DNA of 64,000 nucleotides from assembly GCA_963556495.2 (NCBI GenBank), contig OY747710.1:3021501-3085500 (forward strand). Direction: 5' to 3'. The translations under genes and the position numbers were made by a program. Each line of letters opens with the position of its first letter. Within the stretch, counting starts at the first letter, position 1. Under the pieces are notes generated by a model. The model was not told the origin of the DNA, did not search any database, and worked only from the letters and a program-made list of their open reading frames with translations. The DNA is from Valencia hispanica. Taxonomy: Eukaryota > Chordata > Actinopteri > Cyprinodontiformes > Valenciidae. Positions 25,205 to 36,000 of the stretch are shown piece by piece.

Positions 25205-26434
25205 GTAAGAGATTTTTCTTATAGATAAGAAAAATATGGTGACTCTTTACGTATACTGTTTTTAAAAATGTTGATGATGAACAATTATAAAAATTATAAA
25301 AAAGGAGAAGCTTCTATGTCTGGGAACAGTCAGATTCAGGACAACAAAGTCACTGTTACGATGCAACCATCAATTAAGCCGGCTCAAAGAAGAAGTGAAC
25401 TAAGCCTTTGCTCAGGGCGACCAAACCTTTAGGGCCCCCCCATAAATGCTTGAATTTTAATACGGCTCAGAGATTTTTATAGAGAATATGAATGTTGTTA
25501 AATCGAATTTGATTTAAATGAATCAAAGTTTAGTTTGTAAACATACAAATAATCTTAATGGCTTGATTACTGTGTTAGCATGGTTACAGTCTGATGCTAT
25601 ACGTTTTAATCTTTTCTTTGTCTTTGAGCTTCAATTTTTTTCACAAATACATGTCAGAAAATTGCTTTCAGCCAGTTAAACTCCAACCCATCTCACAGAC
25701 TTAAGCATGAACACATTTATACCCCCCTCCCCCAATCTTATCCCCATGTGCGGACACACTCAGGAGCAACATTAAAATAGACAATCAGCCAGGACCCTGA
25801 CCTCCACCAAAGCTCCACCTGGAGAGCACCCAGGTAGCCATAGCAGACCACCGCTCCCGAGGCAGAGGGCTCCCACAGGGGAAACACTGGAATGATGTGT
25901 CTATTTATTTATTATCTGTGTAAAACAACAGGATAACATGTTAAAATACCAAAATCTGTATTTAAAAGCTGTTGGTGGTGCTGATGTTCTTAACAGGAAG
26001 ATGGGCCCCCAATGTATATTACTAAGATGCACTAAAATACCCAAATAATGACATGTAGACAGCACTATTAGACACTCATTTATACAGTTTATCAGCTAAA
26101 TGCTCTTTAAGGAAGAAGACCTAAAAGTCTCAGTTTTAAAGGGCAGTCTTAATAATTATTAAGGAATATATGTAAACCTTTATAATAGTAAGAGTATAAT
26201 AAAATCTCGGTATTCTAAACAGAAATAATGTTATTAATCCTGACTGATTAAACATTTGTTTTGATTTAACGTCTGTTAGTGAGAACAAAAAGCTTCTGTC
26301 TTTTTATTCAGTGTGTAGAAACATCTGGTTTCAGCTCTAAGTAGGAAGACATCTAGCCAGCTGAAACCATGAACTAACTCTCTAACCAGGCGATCATCAT
26401 TTACTTACATGATGTTTGGGTTTCTCATTCAAAG
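25205..26434. other. E5-E6 intron of copy B
   Basis: About 1.2 kb. It contains the second copy of the GGGCCCC-start repeat (about 25405-25560) and a tract near 25780-25880 rich in CACC words. No extra exon is seen. Confidence 0.4.
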
Positions 26435-26557
26435 GTTCTGGATGACCGGAGTGGTTTGGTTTTCCGGTCCGTATGCCACAGTGATAATCTGGTGGAAGTC
26501 CACAGAGACCTCGTTCACTCCAACATCTGTTTGGGAACAGGTTCAACTGTTAGACTG
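26435..26557 (+). pseudogene. Frameshifted last lectin exon of copy B
   Basis: After the acceptor AAAG the frame reads GFWMTGVVWF and then leaves the family frame, giving a stop after PVRMPQ. The expected continuation (GPYATVIIWWKSTETSFTP) is found one frame over, from 26462, and runs into TGA at 26555-26557. A third frame carries PGAQFI, where sister copies have the FICE cysteine. At least two indels relative to copies A and E are needed, so this exon is dead. Confidence 0.7.
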
Positions 26558-27587
26558 AAGTTCTCCAGGAGCCCAGTTTATCATTGTCTTCTACCTTTTC
26601 TTGTTCCATTGTTTTATTTGGATAACAGGAAGACAAATTATTGTCTCATGTCTTGAGTTATTTACATGGAAAAATGTTAAAATGGAGCTTTCTCTTCTGT
26701 CCTCTGTACTCATGTAGCAGGTTTTAAGATTAAGAAAGTTGCTTTGCAATCATATAGAGTATTGTAATGTTGATAATAACCTGAAATATTCAGAGGCATA
26801 TCTTCTTATATGTAATGGAAAAATATTGCTCCGTTTGACATTATTTAATATTTCAAAATTGTGGGGGGGTTTAAGTTTATTGTATTTTCTTTTTACTCTT
26901 CATTTAGTGTAAATGCTCTTTCTTTTAATCCTTATACTTTCATTGCTTTTATATTTCTTCTTCCAGGAAAATTTTGAACAATAAAGCTGTGGACTAATTT
27001 GATCAATGTTGCTTCTAACCAAACACTTACAGGCAGTTATTGTAGAAATGGGAGATGCTAATTATGCCAAATTGACGAATGTTGTGCCATGGTTAAATTC
27101 CCGTGTTTCCGTAGCAACCAGACCAAATAAGACACTGGGTCAGGAGTAAACAAACAAGTATTCAGAACACTGCCCCACCCAGCCCTGGTTGTCTCTGACA
27201 TCATTCTGTACTGCTAACACAGAAAACCCTCGGCCTGTAGACAGAGCAGGTGCAGAAAACTTTCAGAAATTTCAACCCAGATTATTTAAATGGAGCTCAT
27301 GCACAACAAATTTTGTCCGAAAGCAAAAAATAAATACAGTTTATTTATTGTTCATAACGGTAAAAATATTTTCTATCTTAGTAAAGCCAGCTCATTGCAT
27401 CCAGCATTCCCCCCTCCTGAGCAGGCATCTGGAGACTGTGGAGAGGAGAACTTCCCTTTCCCAGGAAGAAACCTTCAGCAGAACCAGGACCTGGCTCAGT
27501 GAGAACGCCAACCCTTTTTGCCAACACCAAACAGTTTATTTTGCTCTTTATTAGGCTTGAGAAATTTGTTGTAATTTTACACCATAT
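26558..27587. other. 3' flank of copy B and spacer
   Basis: AT-rich, with AATAAA at 26980-26985 as a likely old poly(A) site. At 27395-27505 a stretch with GCAGGCATCTGGAGAC and GGAAGAAACCTTCAGCAGAACC resembles the LINE 3'-UTR block also present near 4.6 kb. No exon seen. Confidence 0.4.
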
Positions 27588-28970
27588 ATACTGCTTGAAA
27601 AAATAAAGGGAACACTAAAATAATACATCCTAGATCTGAATGAATGAAATATTCTTATTACATACTTTGTTCTTTACATAGTTGAATGTGCTGACAAAAA
27701 AATCACACAAAAACGATCAATGGAAATCAAATTTATCAACCCATGGAGGTCTGGATTTGGAGTCACACTCAAAATTAAAGTTGAAACAAACTACAGACTG
27801 ATCCAACTTTGATGTAATGTCCTTAAAACAAGTCAAAATGAGGCTCAGTAGTGGGCGTGGCCTCCACGTACCTGTATGACCTCCCTACAACGCCTGGCTA
27901 TGCTCCTGATGAGGTGGCGGATGGTCTCCTGAGGGATCTCCTCTCAGACCTGGACTAAAGCGTCCGCCAACTCCTGGACAGTCTGTGGTGCAACGTGGCA
28001 TTGGTGGATGGAGCGAGACATGATGTCCCATATGTGCTCAATTGGAATCAGGTCTGGGGAACGGGCAGGGGCAGTCCATGGCATCAATGCCTTCCTCTTG
28101 CAGGAACTGCTGACACACTCCAGCCAGGTCTAGCATTGTCTTGCATTAGGAGGAACCCAGGGCCAACCTCACCAGCATATGGTTTCACAAGGGGTCTGAG
28201 GAGCTCATCTCGGTACCTAATGGCAGTCAGGCTACCTTTGGCGAGCACAAGGAGGGCTGTGTGGCTCCCCCGAAGAAATGACACCCCACACCATTACTGA
28301 CCCACTGCCAAACCAGTCATGCTGGAGGATGTTGCAGGCAGCAGAACGTTCTCCACGCCGTCTCCAGACTCTGTCACGTCTGTCACATGTGCTCAGTGTG
28401 AAGCTGTTTTCATCTGTGAAGAGCACAGGGTGCCAGTGGAGAATTTGCCAATCTTGATGTTCTCTGGCAAATGCCAAAAGTCCTGCACAGTGTTGGGCTG
28501 TAAGCACAACGCCACCCCACCTGTGGACGTTGGGCCCTCATACCACCTCATGGAGTCTGTTTCTGACCGTTTGAGCAGACACATGCACATGTTGGGCCTG
28601 GTGGAGGTCATTCTGCAGGGCTCTAGCAGTGCTCCTCCTGTTCCTCCTTGCACAAAGATGGAGGTAGCGGTCCTGCTGCTGGGTTGTTGCCCTCCTACGG
28701 CCTCCTCCACGTCTCCTGATGTACTGGCCTGTCTCCTGGTAGCGCCTCCATGCTACACTACCTTCTTGCCACAGCTCACATTGATGTGCCATCCTGGATG
28801 AGCTGCGCTACCTCAGCCACTTGTGTTGGTTGTAGACTCCGTCTCATGCTACCACTAGAGTGAAAGCACCGCCAGCATTCAAAAGTGACCAAAACATCAG
28901 CCAGAAAGCATAGGAACTGAGAAGTGGTCTGTGGTCACCATCTGCAGAACCGCCGCCATGTGTGGATGCT
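27588..28970 (-). mobile_element. Tc1-like DNA transposon (minus strand), 5' end truncated
   Basis: The plus-strand left end is the terminal sequence ATACTGCTTGAAAAAATAAAG followed by GGAACACT. On the minus strand transposase pieces read [18 protein letters not shown] and [12 protein letters not shown] (HTH region), then WHPVLFTDENSF, RRDRVWRRRGER, GSGSVMVWGVIS and LLMQDNARP. These are the catalytic-domain landmarks of Tc1/mariner transposases. Frames change between the three pieces, so it is inactive. The opposite terminal repeat is not found: similarity fades near 28960. Confidence 0.75.
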
Positions 28971-30091
28971 GAAATGTACACTGTAAAAAAGAAACTGTTA
29001 GAATATGTAACCAATAAAATTGGTGTAACCTTTTGCACTCAGTTCATTTGAGTCCATTTTAACCACCACCTTTTAGTACATTTTACCCAAGTTTGACAGG
29101 TAAAAAAACACTTGAAAAGTTGTCTTAAATTCAGCACATTTGTTACATTTGCATTTAATGTAAAATATTAGTAAAATTTTATACATGTTATTTACTGGAT
29201 ATTAATTCAATTAATTAATGATTACCAAACTTATTCACATGTTATTAATGAAATGAATTAGGTAAATGCCTACCAACACTTTTTAGAATAAGGAAGTTGT
29301 TGCTCGTTCAATTAAGTGATTAGCATTGCTTGTTACCAAAGTGAAAGCTTTTATGGTAAATGGACTGAACTAATACAGCTCTTTTCTAATCATGCGGACC
29401 ACTCAAAGAGCTTTACACTGGAGCCACATTCACCCATTTGCACTCATCCATACACAGATCAGTAGTTAACTTGCTGCAGGGTCACAGGCAGAAGCTGGAA
29501 TTGAACCTACAACCTTCCGATTAAAAGCCAACTACTCTTCCCTCCGAGCCACAGTCATTATTTTGAACACATTTGTGAAACGGTATCTTTTGTGTCTTTT
29601 GATGTGTCTGACATGAAGAAGGCAGTTTTTATATGACTTGATGAATTGATTACACCTTCTGCTGGACGAGCGACTTTAAACAGAATCTGATGTGGATTCT
29701 GAAACATTGTTCAGGTGTTTATTAACAATAAACCTGCACTTTTCCAGTGCATCACTGATTAGATTGCTGGTTCTAATGTTCCCTCTCACAGCTGAAACAA
29801 GGCTCGTTGCTCTCTATGCTGTAATGAACATGGCTTGGGTTGTGTTTTATGTGCTGCCATGGTGTTTTTGCCATAATAATAATGTCAGTTTTCCCTTGAA
29901 CTCCAAACAATAACAAAAAGTTTCTCTTTTTTTCTTAATGTTTATTATGTTGACATTTGGACTGGGTGGGCAGTTGAACAAATATTAAGAGGAACAGGAA
30001 CTTTTGGCCTGCTCTTCATAAACAATAAACAATGTTTTGTTACAGTGCAGTGGAGCATCAAATATCATCTGTTCCAGTTTCTATTTTAATC
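28971..30091. other. Spacer upstream of lectin copy C
   Basis: AT-rich. 29345-29560 resembles a fish short interspersed repeat (GGTAAATGGACTG, AGAGCTTTACACTGGAG, and GAATTGAACCTACAACC, whose complement is B-box-like). The sequence just upstream of the copy C ATG includes AACAATAAACAATG at about 30020; no clear TATA box is assigned. Confidence 0.4.
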
Positions 30092-33000
30092 ATGTCCGTA
30101 GAAATGTCTTCAGCAAATATTTATGGAAATGTGCAAAAACTTAGAAAAGGTAAGAGAATCCTGAAAACATATTTTATTCTTCAGATAGATGTAAAAAAAG
30201 AAAACAACCAAATACTTACTTTCATAAGAATTACTGATTTATTTAAGGAAAGAGTAATACAACTAATGTTACATTATGAGTCAGATAAATTATTATCCTT
30301 AGTTTAGCTGAGTTTGTTGGGATTGAATTTGCAATTATTACATTTGTTTATTAATCTGAATGTGGAATATTCAGGAAAAAGCTTCAGACACTTCAGCAAC
30401 TCTCTGCTCCTGAAATATTGAAAAAATGTTCATTTTTTACATTTGTTTAAAGTCATCCTAAGTTCTCCATGCATAGTTTTTTAAATATTAAATTGGGTCT
30501 AAAATCTTTCCTTAGAAGGACTTTGTTTCTTCATTTTTCATCTATTAGGCCATTCAGTAATTTTTGTTTTTCTGCTCCCCAACTTACAGCAACAGATGTA
30601 AACATCTCTTCAGACCAGATTTATGAAAATTACAAGAAACCTAAAAAAGGTAAGACGTTCCCAAAAAACATTTTATTAGTTAGTTGAGAAAGAAAACTTT
30701 CCAAATTCCAAATTCCCGTTTTGCGGAATCTATTTCCAAGTTTTAGGGACATTTTGTGGTGATTGTGGACATAGTTTGGACTTTGAGAAGGGAGAGGGAG
30801 AAGAGGTCGGTTTTATGGACTCCCTCGTAAAGTATTTAAATGAAGGCCACTCATACAGTGTGATTGTTGACATGATGGAAAGGCTTCACAGTGTCCGCCT
30901 GTCTTTGTGGACCGTGAAAACGAAATTAAATAATGCCGGATTTTACAGCAGAAAAAACTATTAATCTGAAGTAGATATCAGAAACGCAATCAGACTTCTT
31001 CCCTCTAAAACTTGAAAATAGATGCGGAAAAACGGGCAAAACATCTCTGCAGATTGAGCTGCTGGCAGGATCGATTCCATTACTGTTACTACTTTGGTCT
31101 TGTCCCGACCCTAACCTCATCCCTGCAGTATCACTTCCAGGTCATGTCTTTGTAAATGTGTTTCGGTAAACTTGTAAATGTGTTTTGGTAAATTTGTAAA
31201 AGTGTTTCGGTAAACTTGTAAATGTGTTTTGGTAAATTTGTAAAAGTGTTTCGGTAAACTTGTAAATGTGTTTTGGTAAATTTGTAAAAGTGTTTCGGTA
31301 AACTTGTAAATGTGTTTTGGTAAATTTGTAAAAGTGTTTCGGTAAACTTGTAAATGTGTTTTGGTAAATTTGTAAAAGTGTTTCGGTAAACTTGTAAATG
31401 TGTTTTGGTAAATTTGTAAAAGTGTTTCGGTAAACTTGTAAATGTGTTTTGGTAAATTTGTAAAAGTGTTTCGGTAAACTTGTAAATGTGTTTTGGTAAA
31501 TTTGTAAAAGTGTTTCGGTAAACTTGTAAATGTGTTTTGGTAAATTTGTAAAAGTGTTTCGGTAAACTTGTAAATGTGTTTTGGTAAATTTGTAAAAGTG
31601 TTTCGGTAAGATTGTAAATGTGTTTTGGTAAATTTGTAAAAGTGTTTCGGTAAACTTGTAAATGTGTTTTGGTAAATTTGTAAAAGTGTTTCGGTAAGAT
31701 TGTAAATGTGTTTTGGTAAATTTGTAAAAGTGTTTCGGTAAGATTGTAAATGTGTTTTGGTAAATTTGTAAAAGTGTTTCGGTAAGATTGTAAATGTGTT
31801 TTGGTAAATTTGTAAATGTGTTTTGGTAAACTTGTAAATGGGTTTCGGTAAGAATGTAAAAGTGTTTCAGATTAATGTAGTTTTGTTTTGCACTTCCCGG
31901 CCACCGTATGTTTCCACTATCAGAAACTTCAGGGTAATTTAACCGGATCTTTTTCTAGTTTGGTAAATCTGTCCACACTTGGTGGACTCTCAGCCGTCGT
32001 GTCTCCAAACATTTCCTCATAGCATTTTGCCCATTCCTCTTTTTTTTACACAAAATGTAGTTTGGTTTTGCATTAAAAAACAAGCCTGTGTTGTTTATCA
32101 CCAGCTCAGAACTCGTAAATAAATGTTTACGTCAGGGACAGTTACTGAAGTTAAAACAACTGGAGATCATGGGTTTTAAAGTTAAAAAAAATCAAGATTT
32201 TGTTGAAAAAATAAGATCCTATTCTTGTTTTCGAGAGAAAACAACAACAAAATGTAGGGACTTTTCCTTTTGTAATTTATGCATTTCATACATTTTCAAA
32301 CACCAGGAAATCCTTTTTTAAACACTTCCCACAAACCCATTTGCATATTCAAATAGAGACTGAATGACAGTCTTAAATACTCTGAACATGTTACTTCTGT
32401 TACCCATACAGTGCTAATCATCATCATTAATATCTGTCAGTATGATAACAGCTGTTTTTTTTATCATTTATTATGAAAAGTCATACTCATATGAATCCAT
32501 TTGTTATCCTACAACTGTAAATGCTGAAAAGTTCAACAAATGTTTCAGAAGACAATACTGGTACAGTATAAGCATTCATTCCTCATGTTTTTTCTATAAT
32601 CTTCAGATCATTAAGAGTTTCAGATTAACAGACACGTTTATAATAATTCTGTTTAGAGTGTTTTCCATCAATCAGTGAGCAGATTTTTATCTCTGCTAAT
32701 TCAGTGTGCAGATTTCTCACACATTCATATATGCCTCCTGTTTGATGTAAAGGATTTTCTGAATCAAACCATAAACTTTGGAACAAAAAACTCCATCAAA
32801 CATCAGAAGTTTTTGTCTTCAAGAAGACTGACGTGAAGCGTTCAGCAGAAAACAGAGAAGAGGTCCAATCAGCCGCTCTTCCATCCTTTTTCTTAGTGTT
32901 AATGTTAACTCATCAGTCAATAAAGTTTCAGCTAAATGTTCTGACTGTACTGCTGAGGTAAACTCTTGATGTGCTAACGTTACCTGGCATCGTTTCCAGT

Positions 33001-36000
33001 TTTATCAACTTATTTAAAATGTTTCCACTGGTCCAAACAAAGGCTTTTCTTTTTTCTTTTCCAAGTTATTGTCAAAACTGTTTAAAAATGTAAAAATTGC
33101 TGCTCATACATATTGTTCATCATTGTAATTCCTCTTTTCTTTCATTTAGAGGAAAAACTAAACAGTGACCTATGTCCGACAGAATCTGCCACTAATGTTC
33201 TGAGTAAGTTATAAAATCCTGACAAACTTTACATCCTGATGAGCAAAGCAACCAAATATTTTACAGACAGCATGATCTACACCAGAGATGGTCTTGCATG
33301 TAATTATATAAAATATTTTGTATAATATTACTACATTTGGTGTGATTATTAGGTGCTAGCCTAGCACACAGACCTGTGACTTGAACTGAATCCTGGCGTA
33401 ATGAAAATTAGCTGAATGGATTAATATAAATTTTAAATATTTGGGTGTTTAAGGTATTTTCACAACTAAAGTTTAGGACAAAAACAGACATTGGTTGGAA
33501 ATTTGGAAACTTCAAGCTTCCATATTTGCAAATATATTTCTGTTTTTGTATGTTTTATCCCTAAATATGTATTATGGAACGAAGAGAGAAAGTAAAAATT
33601 GATACATCAAGTCAATTTTCTTTTTTATGACAATAAGTTTAGGTAAAGCTGACAGTCCGTCGTCTTTCCCAGCAGATGGGAAAACAGCAGAATCCTCTCG
33701 TTGTCATCTGCTGTTCGGTTTGGCCATGCTGTGTCTTCTCCTGGTGGTGAGCATCAGTATCATCAGCTGGAGTGAGTCTATTCAGCAGTTTTCCTCAATC
33801 ATATCACATTTGATTTTAAGTGATTTTTGTCTGATGTTTCCTGTCTTTTCGTAGTCAGTGTAGGACTGGTGAAACAGGGTGAAGAGCTCAGAGAACAGAT
33901 GGGAAAGGTTCGAGGCTTGGAGAACCAAACAGAGCAACTAACCGAGGAAAGAGAACACTTTGAGAACCAGACGAAGCAGCTGACCCTGGAGAAGATCATG
34001 CTGGAGAAAGAAGTGGAGCAGCTGAATGTCAAGGTGACAATCTTGGAGAATGAGAAGAAGGAAATAAGGAGACAGAACAACGAGCTGAACAGGATGAAGG
34101 ACGCCATCTTGGCTTCTGAAAACTTTCCAGTAAAAGACTTCTGCCCTGATAAAAGTAAGCGGCTATAGTAGACCTTTACATGTAACAGCTCTGGAGAACA
34201 TTTTCTTCAGCATCACAAAGAATGTCAATGGCTCCTCCATTAGAACCTCTGATGTTTCATCTTGTTCCTTTTTGTCCAGAGTGTCAGCGGTGCCAGAAAG
34301 ACTGGATCCAGTTCCAGGGAAAGTGTTACCTGTTTTATGAGACTTACTGTGAGACCAGGATCAGAGCTCAGGAGTTCTGTCGTAGTAAGGCTGCTGATCT
34401 GGTCCTTGTTGATAATCAGCAGGTGAGATCAAAACCCAACATTAACACTTAAACATGTCCAAAAATAAGGTGAAAGAATGTTTAATAATCTGACTCATTA
34501 TGGACTTTTAGGACTTCCTCAAAAATCACATGAAGGTTTATTACAGCTGCACGTCCGGCCGACCACCCTACAGGCTTAATGGACCTTTTGGGTAAGGAAG
34601 CATTTTGCTTTTTTACCTTATTCACATTCTAGGCAAGGCAATTTTATTTGTATAGCACACTTTCAACAACAGGGTAATTCAAGGTGCTTTATTAGAGTGT
34701 AAAATAAAAATAGCAGTAAAACACAGACAAAGCATATAAAGTAAAAACAGCAATAAAGCATGAAACACAAACAAAACATTTGATACATGAAAGCATTACT
34801 CAAAGGCAGCTCTAAACAGATGGGTTTTTAGTCGTGATTTAAAAGAACTCTGTGTTTCAGCAGCTTTGCAGTTTTCTGGAAGTTTGTTCCAGATTAGAGG
34901 AGCATAGAAACTGAAAGCTGCTTCTCCATGTTTGGTTCTGATTCTAGGGATGATTAGTAGACTAGAGTTGGAAGACTGGGACAGGAGATCTTCAACATAC
35001 TTTGGTGCTAAGCCATTCAATGATTTATAAACTAGTAGGAGTATTTAGAAGTCTATTCTCTGAGCTACAGGGAGCCAGTGTAAGGACTTTAGAACTGGGG
35101 TGATGTGCTCTACTTTCCTGGTTCTAGTGAGGAACACGAGCAGCAGCGTTCTGGATCAGCTGCAGCTGTCTGATTGACTTTTTAGGCAGACCTGTGAAGA
35201 CGCTGTTGCAGTAATCAATCCGACTAAAGATAAACGCATGGATGAGTTTTTCTAGGTCCTGTTGTGACATCAATCCTTTAATCCTATAAATGTTCTTCAG
35301 GTGATAGAAGGCTGACCTTGTTATTGACCTTTATGTGACCCTGGAGGTTCAGGTCTGAGTCCATCACTACACCTAGATTTCAGGCCTGATCAGTAGTTTC
35401 TAGCTGTATTAACTGAAGCTGTTTGACTCACGATTGGTCCTCAAAACTAATACACAAGTTAACATCTTGTAAATCAAGAAATTGTCATGAATGTTACCTT
35501 CAAGTTGTTGGATCTTTGAAAGGCAAACGGATATTTTAGTTTATGAATGCTTTATAAAGTCATCACTATGACCCGTTTTCATGTGTAGACAGTGGAGTGG
35601 AAGACTAGAACCAATGATGTTCGCGTTATCATGACCTTCTGAGCTCATCACAACATTATGAGTTTCTTTCTTCTAAAAATCAGACATTTTTTGTTGTAAT
35701 GTCAAGAAAACTACATCAAAACAATTGAACGTTCTTAGCTTTTGCTGCCCTCTGAATAGTGATGGTTATAACATTTTTAACTGGTCTATGCTTTATTTAT
35801 TTGGATCCCCATTAGCTGTCAAAAACTTGACAGCTACTCTTTCTGGGGTCCTCCGTTCAATTCATAAAAATAAAAAAAACTGATTTACAATGCACGATAA
35901 AACATCATAAGAAATCATAGATCATAAGAAATGATTATACACCTTTTATACAAACGATAACATTAAGAGTTTAACATCTATAACATCACAATCCATTCTG

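Larger units (their letters stand above)
13842..26557 (+). pseudogene. C-type lectin receptor B, retrotransposon-split, broken last exon
   Basis: E2 13842-13901 (60 nt, phase 1/1) encodes MDVNSSTEAIYENTQELKK with a YxN motif. The TM exon 14423-14515 encodes FHLLSLGILSVLLLTSIGII followed by VW. The stalk 15813-16007 is charged and coiled-coil-like and ends FPVNKFCPDKS. E4 24883-25031 starts KCLPCQSSW; E5 25113-25204 has NNWFWIDGHNESLG; E6 starts at 26435 but is frameshifted. E1 was not found. The E3-E4 intron is 8.9 kb and filled by a Tc1-like element, a gypsy element and LINE pieces. With E6 broken and the terminal FICE cysteine lost, a normal lectin fold cannot form. Candidate poly(A) signal at 26980. 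E2-E3 and E4-E6 could in principle be remains of two genes, but their order and phases fit one. Confidence 0.7.

Noticed and set aside
28319..28801. Plus-strand 160-codon frame
   Set aside because: It runs antisense to Tc1-like transposase pieces on the minus strand and contains no independent motif.
31152..31868. CRISPR-like array
   Set aside because: Units are contiguous 22-bp monomers without unique spacers, in a vertebrate intron; it is a minisatellite.
33799..34107. Minus-strand 102-codon frame rich in Ser, Phe and Cys
   Set aside because: Antisense shadow of the heptad-rich stalk exon of copy C.
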